64,000 nt of DNA. Source: UBA1563 sp037440065 (GTDB lineage Bacteria > Bacteroidota > Ignavibacteria > Ignavibacteriales > Ignavibacteriaceae). The stretch spans positions 558,001 to 622,000 of the forward strand of contig JBBIUV010000016.1 in assembly GCA_037440065.1 (NCBI GenBank), in the 5' to 3' direction. A program made the position numbers and the translations under genes. Numbering within the stretch: the first letter of the stretch is position 1; the number at the start of each line of letters is the position of its first letter. The notes beneath the pieces were generated by a model. That model did not search any database and was not told where the DNA came from. It saw only the letters and a list, made by a program, of their open reading frames with translations. This document shows positions 46,121 to 55,763 of the stretch, one piece after another.

Positions 46121-47080
46121 ATGCTGAATTCTTTTAGATTCCTTTGCTTAATGGTTCTACTTCCGTTAAGTGTTAATGTTGCGCAAATAGGTGATTCAAT
46201 TCCAAACGCTTTTCAATTGGAAACCAGATCATTCCAACTTGATAAAAGAAATATTTCGCTAAATCCAATTACCGAGTTACCACCAATGGTTGATCCACTA
46301 GCTACTGAGGTTAACTACACCTTGTTGGGCGGCATTGGAATTGGAGTGCTCGGTAGTGCTTACGGAATTATGGTTTATCAACAAAATGCCTGGTGGAAAG
46401 ATCAAAGATCAAAGTTCCGAGTGATAAACGATTGGAACTACGCACTCTGGATTGATAAGGTCGGCCATTTTTACGGCACTGGTATTATCGCTCATGCTTT
46501 TTCCGCAAGTCTAGAAGGGGCAAACGTTCAAGCAGAAGCTAACACATGGATAGCGTCAGGTCTCGCATTTTCATTCCAATTATTTGTTGAAGTTCAGGAC
46601 GGTTTTGGACCACAATGGGGTTTTAGTCCTGGTGACGCAACAAGCGATTTTTTAGGTGCATCATATCCTATCCTTCAATATTACTATCCGTATTTAAACA
46701 ATTTCAAATTTAAATTCAGTTATTATCCTGCCGATTTAACAAAACGAGATCCAAAGAGTGGGCAGACCCACATTATCATTGATGATTACGCTGGGCAAAA
46801 ATTTTGGATGTCGATCCGGATGAAAAACTTGTTACCACAAAAAGTTGCCGAGTATTGGCCGGAATTTCTTTGTATTGCAGTTGGAATGGGAGTAAAAAAT
46901 CTTGACGGAAGTGGCGGCGGACAACGTGATTTTTATTTAGCACTTGATTACGATGTAGAAACACTTCCACTCTACGGAAAGTACTGGCAGTTTGTAAAAA
47001 ATACTTTCAACTACATTCATTTACCGATGCCGGGAATCCGTTTAACTAATAAAGTTGTTTTCTTCGGTCTGACATATTAG
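46121..47080 (+). CDS. DUF2279 envelope protein (YfiM-like)
   Basis: A signal peptide of about 21 residues precedes a domain with the DUF2279 pattern: WNYALWIDKVGHFYGTG, a segment ending in VEVQDGFGPQWGFSPGDA, and ANTWIASGLAFSF. The family is of unknown function; several members are predicted lipoproteins, but no lipobox is seen here. It is placed between lysS and a glycosyltransferase, so an envelope role is likely. Confidence 0.8.
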   Translation: MLNSFRFLCLMVLLPLSVNVAQIGDSIPNAFQLETRSFQLDKRNISLNPITELPPMVDPLATEVNYTLLGGIGIGVLGSAYGIMVYQQNAWWKDQRSKFRVINDWNYALWIDKVGHFYGTGIIAHAFSASLEGANVQAEANTWIASGLAFSFQLFVEVQDGFGPQWGFSPGDATSDFLGASYPILQYYYPYLNNFKFKFSYYPADLTKRDPKSGQTHIIIDDYAGQKFWMSIRMKNLLPQKVAEYWPEFLCIAVGMGVKNLDGSGGGQRDFYLALDYDVETLPLYGKYWQFVKNTFNYIHLPMPGIRLTNKVVFFGLTY

Positions 47081-47087
47081 GTGAGTT

Positions 47088-47816
47088 TTGAAGTATAGTA
47101 TAATTATTCCCACACTTAATGAGGAAAAACTTTTGCCGCAATTGTTGAAACAACTTACAGAAGAAATTCCTTTAAAGAGAGATGACTACGAAATCATTAT
47201 TTCAGACGGTGGAAGTAGGGACAACACTCAACAAATTGCCGAGCGTTATAGTTGCTATTTTATAAAACACGAATCACCGATAAAAGAGAACATTTCTGCC
47301 GGTAGAAATAAAGGAGGAAATAAAGCGCACGGTGAGTGGTTGATTTTTTTTAATGCGGACGTGCGACTTGCTAATGTTAAAAAGTTTTTTAATTTTTTAG
47401 AAGAGAATGTTTATAAATCTTCCTACCTTGCCGTTGGAGGACACGTAAAAGTATTTCCGGAAGAAGAAATATTCTCAGATAAACTCTACCATGGATTTTA
47501 TTATTATTATTTTCGCATGTTAAATTTCATTGGAATGGGAAACGGACGGGGAGAATGCCAAATAATAAGAAAAGATATTTTTACCAAACTCGGCGGATAT
47601 GATGAAAAGTTAGCTGCCGGAGAAGATTTTGATCTTTTCAAAAGAATAAAAAAGATCGGTAAACTTATGCTTACAGATGAATTATTAGTGTATGAATCGC
47701 CAAGAAGATTTCGACGGTTTGGCTACTTCACCGTTTCAATGATGTGGCTCAAAAATTCAAGTTCGATTGTACTAAGAAACAAATCAATTTCAAGAGAATG
47801 GGAAGAAGTCCGTTGA
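47088..47816 (+). CDS. Glycosyltransferase family 2
   Basis: The GT-A fold motifs are clear: IIPTLNEEKLLPQLL near residue 6, SDGGSRDNT near 43, FNADV near 90 (the DxD position) and EDFDLFKRI near 180. The start is TTG at 47088 with AGGTGAG just upstream. There is no obvious membrane helix, so it is probably cytoplasmic and acts on an envelope or surface glycan. Its end overlaps the start of the next gene. Confidence 0.9.
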   Translation: MKYSIIIPTLNEEKLLPQLLKQLTEEIPLKRDDYEIIISDGGSRDNTQQIAERYSCYFIKHESPIKENISAGRNKGGNKAHGEWLIFFNADVRLANVKKFFNFLEENVYKSSYLAVGGHVKVFPEEEIFSDKLYHGFYYYYFRMLNFIGMGNGRGECQIIRKDIFTKLGGYDEKLAAGEDFDLFKRIKKIGKLMLTDELLVYESPRRFRRFGYFTVSMMWLKNSSSIVLRNKSISREWEEVR

Positions 47817-49516
47817 AAAAAATATTTCTGATACTTTTCTTGTCGATGCCGGTTTTTATATTCTCGCAAGCCGAATATGTCCCAATTGCAAATCCGGTTT
47901 ATTCTTTTCTTGAAAGAATGGATGCACTTCACTTTATAAAAGATTACGACTCATTCCAAAAACCTAAAACACGAAAATCTTTAGCCAAATATTTAGTAGA
48001 AGTTAAAAAAAACAAAGCCTTTCTTAACCCAATAGATAATAATATTTTGGATGATCTTAAAGGTGAATTTAGTTTGGAACTTGTTGAACCAGATGTTGAT
48101 TGGGTCGGAGATTTAGGCATTCTAAGAGAATCCACCTTTCAGTCTTTAGTAGATGGCGACTACAACGGATATGATGTTTTTTCCCAACATGAAAGATTCT
48201 TCTATTTTGATACGAGTAAGAATGGAAATTTATTTATAAACTTAACTGCGGATGGGGATTTCATTTATAATAATCAAGCTTATTTAAGTAACTTAACCGG
48301 TAAATTACTTAGTGCTGGTGGAATTATTCGTGGTACTTTGATGAATACATTCGGCTTTTACATACAAGGTTCAAACGGATTTTCGATGGGAAGTAAATGG
48401 GCAGCTCTACAGAAAAAAGAATTGCAGTATAATTTTAAGTTTAACGAATCACCAGAACAAACTTTTTTTGATGATAACGAAGGTCATCTATCGCTTGATT
48501 TTGATTGGATTAATTTGAAATTTGGCAGAGACAGACTTTTGCTTGGATATGGTGAGAACAAAACGATTCTCTCTGATGAAAGTCCAAAGTTTGATTATTT
48601 ACAGCTTCAATTTAATTACGGAATATTTTCTTTCTTCTCATTTCACGGAAAAATGCTTGGACAGAGTTCCTACGCTGGTGACACAATAACGGGTGGAGTT
48701 AATGTGCTGAAAGAAAAATATATGGCTTATCACCGGCTGGGATTTAAATTAACTGATAATGTTACACTCGGTGCTGGAGAAATAGTTATTTATGGTGATC
48801 GTCCGATGGAGTTTTCGTACATCAACCCCTTCAATTTTTATAAATCAGTTGAACATAATAATAGAGATCGTGACAATGCGATGATCTTTTTTGATCTTGA
48901 AAATCGATCGGTAAAAGGGCTGAAACTTTTTGCGATGTTATTACTTGACGACATTAATTACGGAAAAGTTGGAACCGGATGGTTCGGAAATCAAACTTTA
49001 TGGAATTTTGGATTGTCTACTTACAATCTCTATCATTTTATACCAATCGATTTCCATTTTGAATACACTCGGGTTGAACCATACGTCTTCACGCATCGTT
49101 TACCAAATAACAATTTTACAAATTTCGGGTATGGCCTTTCTTCCGTTCTTGCACCAAATAGTGAATTGTTCTTTTCAAAAATAAATTATAGATTATCACA
49201 CCGTTTTGAAGCGTCTTTTTCTGTCAGTTACACGGTGCATGGAGCAAACTTTCTAGATGAGCAAGGAAACATCATTAAAAACGTTGGTGGTGATTACCTT
49301 GTTGGGCACCGAAATGGGGATGCCGATAATGTAAAGTTTTTAGATGGTGTAAAACAAATATTCCGTAAAATGGATTTTGATGTAAGTTATGAACCTTATA
49401 ATGAAATTAAATTAAAAATGCAGACGATTTACACAAATTATCCGCAACAGTTTGATTTACTTCAGTCTAGTGATTTTTATGTAACTTCAATTTTATCATT
49501 ACAAGTAAAAATTTAA
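47798..49516 (+). CDS. Outer membrane beta-barrel protein, Wzi-like
   Basis: The first 25 residues form a signal peptide (KKIFLILFLSMPVFIFSQ). The mature protein is a long series of beta strands with patterns seen in Wzi/capsule-assembly barrels, such as FGRDRLLLGYGENKTIL followed by MEFSYINPFNFYKS. The family is thought to hold surface polysaccharide at the outer membrane. The glycosyltransferase just before it agrees with that. The start could be ATG 47798 or TTG 47813; ATG 47744 is rejected because it precedes the signal peptide by 18 atypical residues. Confidence 0.7.
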   Translation: MGRSPLKKIFLILFLSMPVFIFSQAEYVPIANPVYSFLERMDALHFIKDYDSFQKPKTRKSLAKYLVEVKKNKAFLNPIDNNILDDLKGEFSLELVEPDVDWVGDLGILRESTFQSLVDGDYNGYDVFSQHERFFYFDTSKNGNLFINLTADGDFIYNNQAYLSNLTGKLLSAGGIIRGTLMNTFGFYIQGSNGFSMGSKWAALQKKELQYNFKFNESPEQTFFDDNEGHLSLDFDWINLKFGRDRLLLGYGENKTILSDESPKFDYLQLQFNYGIFSFFSFHGKMLGQSSYAGDTITGGVNVLKEKYMAYHRLGFKLTDNVTLGAGEIVIYGDRPMEFSYINPFNFYKSVEHNNRDRDNAMIFFDLENRSVKGLKLFAMLLLDDINYGKVGTGWFGNQTLWNFGLSTYNLYHFIPIDFHFEYTRVEPYVFTHRLPNNNFTNFGYGLSSVLAPNSELFFSKINYRLSHRFEASFSVSYTVHGANFLDEQGNIIKNVGGDYLVGHRNGDADNVKFLDGVKQIFRKMDFDVSYEPYNEIKLKMQTIYTNYPQQFDLLQSSDFYVTSILSLQVKI

Positions 49517-49528
49517 GCAAGGTTAAAA

Positions 49529-51142
49529 ATGAATTATAAAAAATATAGAATCCCGCTAATGGTTATTATTTTAACTTCGGGAATCCTGCTGGGGACACAG
49601 ATCCAAAAAGCTCTTGCAGGAGATAATCTCTTTGAGAATATCCGGAAGTTCAACGATGTATTGACATTAACGCAAAAATATTATGTGGAGGATGTTGATA
49701 CGCAAAAGCTTGTTGAATCTGCCATCAACGGGATGTTGAACGAACTTGATCCTCATTCAGTTTATATACCGGCGAAGCAGATGACGGCGGTAGAAGAAGA
49801 ATTCCGAGGTGATTTTGAAGGTGTCGGAATTGAATTTCAAGTTGTGAACGATACACTGACGGTTGTTTCACCAATCACCGGTGGACCAAGCGAACAATTG
49901 GGAATTTTGGCTGGAGACAGAATTGTAAAAATTGATGATAAAGATTGTATCGGAATAACCAACGACGATGTAAGAAAAAAATTACGCGGTAAAGCTGGTT
50001 CAAAAGTTAGGGTTCTAATTTTACGAGTTGGAGTAAAAGATCCGATGGAATACGAAATCACACGTGATAAAATACCGTTATTCTCCGTTGATACTCACAT
50101 TATGCTTGATAAACAGACCGGGTATGTAAGTGTCAGTCGATTTGCGGAAAAGACTACAGATGAGTTACAATCAGCCCTTGATGATTTGAACAATAAAGGG
50201 ATGAAACAATTAATTCTTGATCTTAGAAATAATCCAGGTGGTTATTTAAACCAAGCATTCCAAATTGCAGATCTTTTCATTGATGGTGAAAAGAAAATTG
50301 TCTACACTCGTGGAAGAAGAAAAGAATTCGATGAAGATTTTTATGCTTCGGTAACTTCACAGTATGAAAAGATTCCGCTAATTATTTTGGTTAATCGTGG
50401 AAGCGCATCTGCAAGCGAAATTGTATCCGGTGCAGTACAAGATTGGGATCGAGGTTTAGTAGTTGGCGAAACAACATTTGGGAAAGGTTTAGTACAACGG
50501 CAATTTCCTTTAAGTGATGGAAGTTCTCTCCGCTTAACAATATCGGATTACTTTACTCCTTCCGGAAGATTGATCCAACGGAAGTATAAAGACAAAGATA
50601 AAAAAGATTATTACATGGAAACGATGGATAGACAAGATGAAAATGACGGCGAAAATCTAGACCACAAGACGGAAAATGATTCTTTACGCCCAAAATTTAA
50701 AACCGGTAAAGGAAGGATTGTTTACGGCGGTGGCGGAATATCTCCCGACTTTTTTGTAAAATCAGAAAAGTTAACCGACTATTCTGCTAATCTTATCAGA
50801 AAAAATACTTTTTACCTTTTCGCATTAAATTATATCGATTTGCATGGTGCTTCGATAAAGAAAACTACAAACGATAATCTAGCTACATACATTTCTTCGT
50901 TTGATCTTTCTGATGCAGACATGCAAGCTTTTATCGAATTTGCAAAAGGTAAGGATGTAAAATTTGTTGAAAAAGATTATGATGCAGAGAAAGACTACAT
51001 CAAAGCAAGACTGAAAGCAACAATTGCGAGAAACTATTGGAAAAATGAAGGCTGGTATTCAACATTGATTCCAATGGATAAACAAGTAAAGAAAGCATTA
51101 TCTCTTTTTGGTAAAGCAAAAGAATTAGCAAATATAAAATAG
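49529..51142 (+). CDS. C-terminal processing peptidase, S41 family
   Basis: An N-terminal signal anchor is followed by a PDZ domain (about 85-165) and the S41 core. The catalytic Ser294 lies in GSASASEI and Lys319 in TFGKG, with the family spacing of 25 residues. It cleaves proteins at their C-termini in the periplasm. The length of 537 residues fits Bacteroidota members with a C-terminal extension. The neighbouring DUF3108 gene starts 3 bases after its stop. Confidence 0.94.
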   Translation: MNYKKYRIPLMVIILTSGILLGTQIQKALAGDNLFENIRKFNDVLTLTQKYYVEDVDTQKLVESAINGMLNELDPHSVYIPAKQMTAVEEEFRGDFEGVGIEFQVVNDTLTVVSPITGGPSEQLGILAGDRIVKIDDKDCIGITNDDVRKKLRGKAGSKVRVLILRVGVKDPMEYEITRDKIPLFSVDTHIMLDKQTGYVSVSRFAEKTTDELQSALDDLNNKGMKQLILDLRNNPGGYLNQAFQIADLFIDGEKKIVYTRGRRKEFDEDFYASVTSQYEKIPLIILVNRGSASASEIVSGAVQDWDRGLVVGETTFGKGLVQRQFPLSDGSSLRLTISDYFTPSGRLIQRKYKDKDKKDYYMETMDRQDENDGENLDHKTENDSLRPKFKTGKGRIVYGGGGISPDFFVKSEKLTDYSANLIRKNTFYLFALNYIDLHGASIKKTTNDNLATYISSFDLSDADMQAFIEFAKGKDVKFVEKDYDAEKDYIKARLKATIARNYWKNEGWYSTLIPMDKQVKKALSLFGKAKELANIK

Positions 51143-51144
51143 AG

Positions 51145-51969
51145 ATGAAATATCCTATTTGGCTTTTTGTCCTTATCTGTGTGATTATGTTACAATCGGG
51201 TTTTACGTACAAACCTGAACGATTAACATTTTTAGTTCCAATTGTTTCTGAAAAGGAATTGATGGTTGGTGAGGACATTACCTATGTTGTTAGTTATTCT
51301 TTCCTTAAACTCGGTGAAGTTCGATTAAGGCTTATCAATAAAACAGAATATAAAGGGAAATCGGTCTATAATGCTATTGCACATATTGATTCATATTCGG
51401 GTATTCCGTTTGTGAATCTGCATCAAATTTATGAGAGCAAAGTAAACACCGATTACTATTCCGAATTTTTCAAGGGATTGATTAGAAAAGAAGAATTTAC
51501 AACGTATACAGAATATTATTTCGATTACAAAAATCATAAACTCCGGGTTAAAAAGGGGAGTGTTTCACCTTCGGAATTGTGGACTGATTCAACAACCACT
51601 GCAGAGAAAATGTATCACGACGGACTTTCAATTTTCTATTATGCTCGCATGAATAATGGTCAAAACAAATCAGTTAAAGTTCCTTGTTTTGTAACTGAAG
51701 AAAAAGTTTACACAAAAATAAATTTTTACGATCGAGTTGATAAAATATCAATTGATGCAGTTGATCACGACATTGCCTGTACTTATTTGGATGGTGATAC
51801 TGATTTTACAAGTGTTTACGGATTAACCGGACGCTTCGAAGGTTGGTTCTCTAACGACAAAGCGGCGGTTCCCATCCTTGCAAAAATGAAAGTGATCATT
51901 GGAAATGTTAGTTTAGAATTAAAATCATGGAAAAGACCGGGATGGACTCCACCAAAGTACAACAATTAA
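51145..51969 (+). CDS. DUF3108 domain-containing exported protein
   Basis: A signal peptide of about 20 residues is followed by a DUF3108 pattern: VGEDITYVVSYSFLKLGEVRL at the start, YHDGLSIFYYARM in the middle and FEGWFSNDKAAVPILAKMKV near the end. The family is uncharacterised and periplasmic. It begins 3 bases after the S41 protease gene, and its end overlaps the carbonic-anhydrase-like gene by 43 bases. Confidence 0.85.
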   Translation: MKYPIWLFVLICVIMLQSGFTYKPERLTFLVPIVSEKELMVGEDITYVVSYSFLKLGEVRLRLINKTEYKGKSVYNAIAHIDSYSGIPFVNLHQIYESKVNTDYYSEFFKGLIRKEEFTTYTEYYFDYKNHKLRVKKGSVSPSELWTDSTTTAEKMYHDGLSIFYYARMNNGQNKSVKVPCFVTEEKVYTKINFYDRVDKISIDAVDHDIACTYLDGDTDFTSVYGLTGRFEGWFSNDKAAVPILAKMKVIIGNVSLELKSWKRPGWTPPKYNN

Positions 51970-52505
51970 TTAAAGATAAAATATTTTTCCCTTATAAAGA
52001 CAAGTTACCGGATATCGATGATTCGGTCTTCATTGCTTCAGGCGCAAAAATTATCGGTGATGTTAAAATCGGAGAAGGTTCAAGCGTTTGGTATAACACG
52101 GTTATTCGCGGTGATGTTAATTATATCAGAATCGGTAAAATGACAAACGTTCAGGATTGCTCAATGCTCCACGTAACAAATGAAACGAATCCATTAATAA
52201 TTGGTGATAATGTTACCATCGGACACAGTGTTACACTTCATGGCTGTACCGTAAACAATCTCTGTTTAATTGGTATGGGGTCGGTTGTTTTAGACTATGC
52301 CGTAATCGAAGAGGGAAGTGTGGTAGCCGCCGGTGCCGTAGTTCCTCCAAAATTTGTAGTTCCGAAAGGTACCCTGGTTGCTGGAGTTCCATGCAAAGTT
52401 ATTAGAAATTTATCAACATCTGAAATCGACGATTTAAAAAAGTCAGCATTGCGTTATAAAGAATACTCTAAAATCTCAAGTGACTCACTGAGTGAAATGA
52501 AATAA
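51927..52505 (+). CDS. Gamma-carbonic anhydrase-like hexapeptide-repeat protein
   Basis: A left-handed beta-helix is made of hexapeptide repeats (such as IIGDVKIGEGSSVW). The three zinc-type His residues of the gamma-carbonic anhydrase family are in SMLHV, IGHS and TLHGC. Members hydrate CO2 or are inactive homologues. Start codons at 51927 and 51942 are both in frame and neither has a clear ribosome site, so translation may be coupled to the upstream gene, whose end it overlaps. Confidence 0.88.
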   Translation: MEKTGMDSTKVQQLIKDKIFFPYKDKLPDIDDSVFIASGAKIIGDVKIGEGSSVWYNTVIRGDVNYIRIGKMTNVQDCSMLHVTNETNPLIIGDNVTIGHSVTLHGCTVNNLCLIGMGSVVLDYAVIEEGSVVAAGAVVPPKFVVPKGTLVAGVPCKVIRNLSTSEIDDLKKSALRYKEYSKISSDSLSEMK

Positions 52506-52511
52506 TCATTC

Positions 52512-52961
52512 ATGAATATTTCAAGTACAAAAATTGCTATCTTAATTCCGAAAAAATTAGATTTTAAGAAGTCTATTGTAAGAAAAGTGATTCTTGAGTT
52601 GTCGAAAGAATTAAGTTTTTCAATTAGCAGCGTAAATGTTTCCTTTGTTAATAATAAAGAGATATTGGAAATAAACGGTAAATATCTTAATCATTATTTT
52701 ACTACGGATATCCTAACCTTTAATTACAATGGAAGTAATACTGATTTGGATGGTGAGATAATTATTTCGTACGATGAAGCCATTGAAAACGCTAAACGCT
52801 TTAATACAACGGGGAAAGAAGAATATCTTCGGTTGATTATTCATGGAATACTCCACCTAGTCGGTTATGATGATCAACAAAAAAATGATAAATTAAAAAT
52901 GAAAAGAAAAGAATCTTCCTTTGTGAAGAAATTAAACTATTTGATATTGAATACTAGATGA
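52512..52961 (+). CDS. ybeY: Endoribonuclease YbeY
   Basis: The YbeY metal site appears as IIHGILHLVGYDDQQ near residues 113-127. The first two His are kept, but the third ligand (His in GYDH of most species) is Asp here. I recall replacements at this position in Bacteroidota homologues, so activity is not excluded. It acts in rRNA 3' processing and ribosome quality control. The last 4 bases overlap the next gene (ATGA). Confidence 0.88.
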   Translation: MNISSTKIAILIPKKLDFKKSIVRKVILELSKELSFSISSVNVSFVNNKEILEINGKYLNHYFTTDILTFNYNGSNTDLDGEIIISYDEAIENAKRFNTTGKEEYLRLIIHGILHLVGYDDQQKNDKLKMKRKESSFVKKLNYLILNTR

Positions 52962-53413
52962 GAAATAGATTAGCTGAAGTTCTTTCAAAATTGCTTGATG
53001 GACTTGCAAAAGATAAATCTTTAGAACAAGTTGAGTCTAAGCTTTTGAAAAAGAAAAAATACGACAAAACGATTGTTGCAACTGCTTACAGTTGGATAAT
53101 TGACAAAATAAATGCGAATCAAACCGGACATATTTCCCATCCTTCGATTTCAAAAGGAATGAGAATATTTTCTGAGGATGAAATGCATATTATAGGAATA
53201 CAAAACTATAATCGGATACTAAAGTTATTTAATATCGGATTACTTACTAATTCGGATCTTGATGGAATAATGGAGCAAATATTTTTCTTCCCGGAATTTC
53301 CGCTAACTGAAGACGAAATGAATTTTCTCATTTTAAATTCCATCATTGACGTTGACAAATTATCAATACCGGGAAGCAGAAAGCTTCTGTATCTCTCAGA
53401 TAAAATAAATTAA
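52958..53413 (+). CDS. Smg-like protein (DUF494)
   Basis: The 151-residue helical protein matches the Smg/DUF494 pattern: a GF-like first half (LLKKKKYDKTIVATAYSWIID) and a second half with MRIFSEDE and a late PLTEDEMNFLILNSII. In gammaproteobacteria smg lies beside topA, and the same neighbour is found here 7 bases downstream. The molecular role is unknown. It overlaps ybeY by 4 bases. Confidence 0.75.
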   Translation: MRNRLAEVLSKLLDGLAKDKSLEQVESKLLKKKKYDKTIVATAYSWIIDKINANQTGHISHPSISKGMRIFSEDEMHIIGIQNYNRILKLFNIGLLTNSDLDGIMEQIFFFPEFPLTEDEMNFLILNSIIDVDKLSIPGSRKLLYLSDKIN

Positions 53414-53419
53414 GCTATT

Positions 53420-55756
53420 ATGAGTAAAAATCTTGTTCTTGTTGAATCTCCTGCTAAAGCTAAAACCATCAATAAATATCTTGGTAGGAATTACCACGTT
53501 GAAGCAACGGTGGGACACATAAAAAACCTTCCAAAATCAAAATTGGGAATTGATGTTGATAATCTTTTTCAACCACAATTTGTAACCATTCGCGGCAAAG
53601 GTGAACTCCTAAAAAAAATTAAAAGTCTTTCATCAAAAAGTGATAACATTTATATCGCAACCGATCCTGACCGCGAGGGTGAAGCCATTGCCCAGGATAT
53701 TGCTGATTTTATCAATTTCAAAGAAAAAGATAAAGTTCACCGAGTACTTTTTAACGAGATCACCAAAAACGGTGTGCTCAAAGGAATGCAAGCGCCACGT
53801 CCAATCGACACTACTTTAGTCGCTTCACAACGGGCAAGAAGAATTATGGATCGATTGATCGGTTATAAAGTAAGTCCTTTTTTGTGGAAAGCGGTTATTC
53901 AAGAAGCCGGTGTAACTTTATCTGCCGGAAGAGTTCAGTCGGTTGCGCTTCGTCTAATTTGTGAACGCGAAATTGAAATAGAAAATTTCAAAACCATTGA
54001 ATACTGGTCAATCTGGGGATTTTTTGAAACCGCATCAAAAGAAATATTTAAAGCAAAACTTTTCAGCATCAAAGGAAAAGAAATTAAAGTTGCCCCTCAC
54101 GCTTCGATGACCGAAAAAGAATTAGCGGATTTTCTTGAACATCATGTATTATTAAATAACGAAGCTGATACGCTTAAGTTGTACAATGAGGTTAAACAAA
54201 AAAATAATTTTGAAATATCGCGCATTGTAAAAAAACATACAAAGAGAAATCCATCACCACCATTTATTACAAGTACACTTCAAGCCGAAGCATCAAAAGC
54301 TCTGCGGTTCCGAGCAAAACAAACGATGGGAATCGCACAGAAATTGTATGAAGGTGTTGATCTTGGAAAAGAAGGAACAGTTGGACTAATTACTTACATG
54401 AGAACCGACTCAACTAGAATTTCAGAAGATATTTTAGTTGAAACTCGAGATTACATAAAAAACAATTTTGGCGAAAACTATCTCCCTGCTTCTGCAAATC
54501 TTTATGACAAGAAAAAGAATGCGAATGTTCAGGATGCACACGAAGCAATTAGACCCACCTCGATGCAGTACTCACCAGAGATTGTAAAAGAATTCTTAGA
54601 CGATAAATCATTCAAACTCTATCAATTAATTTGGAAAAGATTTATCGCTTCACAGATGAAACCTGCTGAATTGGAAACAACGGTTATTGAAATATCAGCC
54701 GATGAATTTCTTTTTAAAGCTTACGGACAAGCTTTGTTATTCAGTGGATTTATGCAAATGTATGTTGAGGTTAAAGAACAAACATACGATCCTGAAACCG
54801 ATGATAAAGCTGAGGCAAAGAATGAAACTATTCCAGCCGGAATGGAAAAAGGGGATAAATTAATTTTAGATGATCTGAAAGAAACACAACATTTTACAAA
54901 ACCTCCACCGCGATACACTGAAAGCAGTTTGATTAAAGAATTAGAAAGCAAAGGGATTGGAAGACCAAGTACTTATTCTTCGATCGTTAGTACAGTGGTT
55001 GATAGAAATTATGTCTCAGCTGCTGAAAGAAAACTTGCGCCTACGCATCTTGGAATAAAAATTAATGGAATTCTTGTGCAAAATTTCCCTAATATTTTTG
55101 ATGTCAGTTTTACAGCAAAGATGGAATCGGAATTGGATCAGATAGCTCAAGGTGAAAATGAATATGTTTCCGTTCTAAATGATTTTTACAAACCTTTTTC
55201 TGAGACACTCTCGACAGTTGAAGATAAAATAGAAAAAATCTTATGCGATAAATGCGGGAACGAGATGGCTATTCGTTTCAGCCGGTTTGGAAAATATTTG
55301 GCTTGTACAAATTATCCAGATTGTAAAAACATTAAGTCATTTAAAGAATTTTCACAAGATTCAAGAGAACCGGAATACACCGGTGAATCGTGCCCAAAAT
55401 GCGGCAACCGTACAATTTATAGAAACGGTAAATTCGGCAGATTTATAGGTTGTGAGAAATATCCTGATTGCGATTATCTCCAGAACATAACATTGGGAAT
55501 TTCTTGTCCAAAATGTAAAGAAGGTGAAATAGTTGAAAGACGATCAAAAAGAAATAAAGCATTTTATGGCTGCTCGAAGTATCCTGACTGTGATTTCGTT
55601 TCATGGAATAAACCGATTGCTCAAGAGTGTCCTAATGGCGATTCGACATATCTAGAACACAAATACTCAGCAAAAAAAGGGAACTATTTAAAATGCCCTG
55701 TTTGTGGAGATGAAACTGTTGAAGAAAGTGAAAACGAATCAGAAGAAACTGAATAG
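53420..55756 (+). CDS. topA: DNA topoisomerase I
   Basis: The TOPRIM domain opens with LVLVESPAKAKTINKYLG and includes the DPDREGE motif. The catalytic Tyr326 is in GLITYMRTDSTRIS. Four C-terminal zinc-ribbon units follow (first: CDKCGNEMAIRFSRFGKYLACTNYPDC, in two parts). The enzyme relaxes negative supercoils. The length of 778 residues is typical. It lies between the Smg-like and recombinase genes with gaps of 7 bases on each side. Confidence 0.97.
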   Translation: MSKNLVLVESPAKAKTINKYLGRNYHVEATVGHIKNLPKSKLGIDVDNLFQPQFVTIRGKGELLKKIKSLSSKSDNIYIATDPDREGEAIAQDIADFINFKEKDKVHRVLFNEITKNGVLKGMQAPRPIDTTLVASQRARRIMDRLIGYKVSPFLWKAVIQEAGVTLSAGRVQSVALRLICEREIEIENFKTIEYWSIWGFFETASKEIFKAKLFSIKGKEIKVAPHASMTEKELADFLEHHVLLNNEADTLKLYNEVKQKNNFEISRIVKKHTKRNPSPPFITSTLQAEASKALRFRAKQTMGIAQKLYEGVDLGKEGTVGLITYMRTDSTRISEDILVETRDYIKNNFGENYLPASANLYDKKKNANVQDAHEAIRPTSMQYSPEIVKEFLDDKSFKLYQLIWKRFIASQMKPAELETTVIEISADEFLFKAYGQALLFSGFMQMYVEVKEQTYDPETDDKAEAKNETIPAGMEKGDKLILDDLKETQHFTKPPPRYTESSLIKELESKGIGRPSTYSSIVSTVVDRNYVSAAERKLAPTHLGIKINGILVQNFPNIFDVSFTAKMESELDQIAQGENEYVSVLNDFYKPFSETLSTVEDKIEKILCDKCGNEMAIRFSRFGKYLACTNYPDCKNIKSFKEFSQDSREPEYTGESCPKCGNRTIYRNGKFGRFIGCEKYPDCDYLQNITLGISCPKCKEGEIVERRSKRNKAFYGCSKYPDCDFVSWNKPIAQECPNGDSTYLEHKYSAKKGNYLKCPVCGDETVEESENESEETE

Positions 55757-55763
55757 ATTTTAA

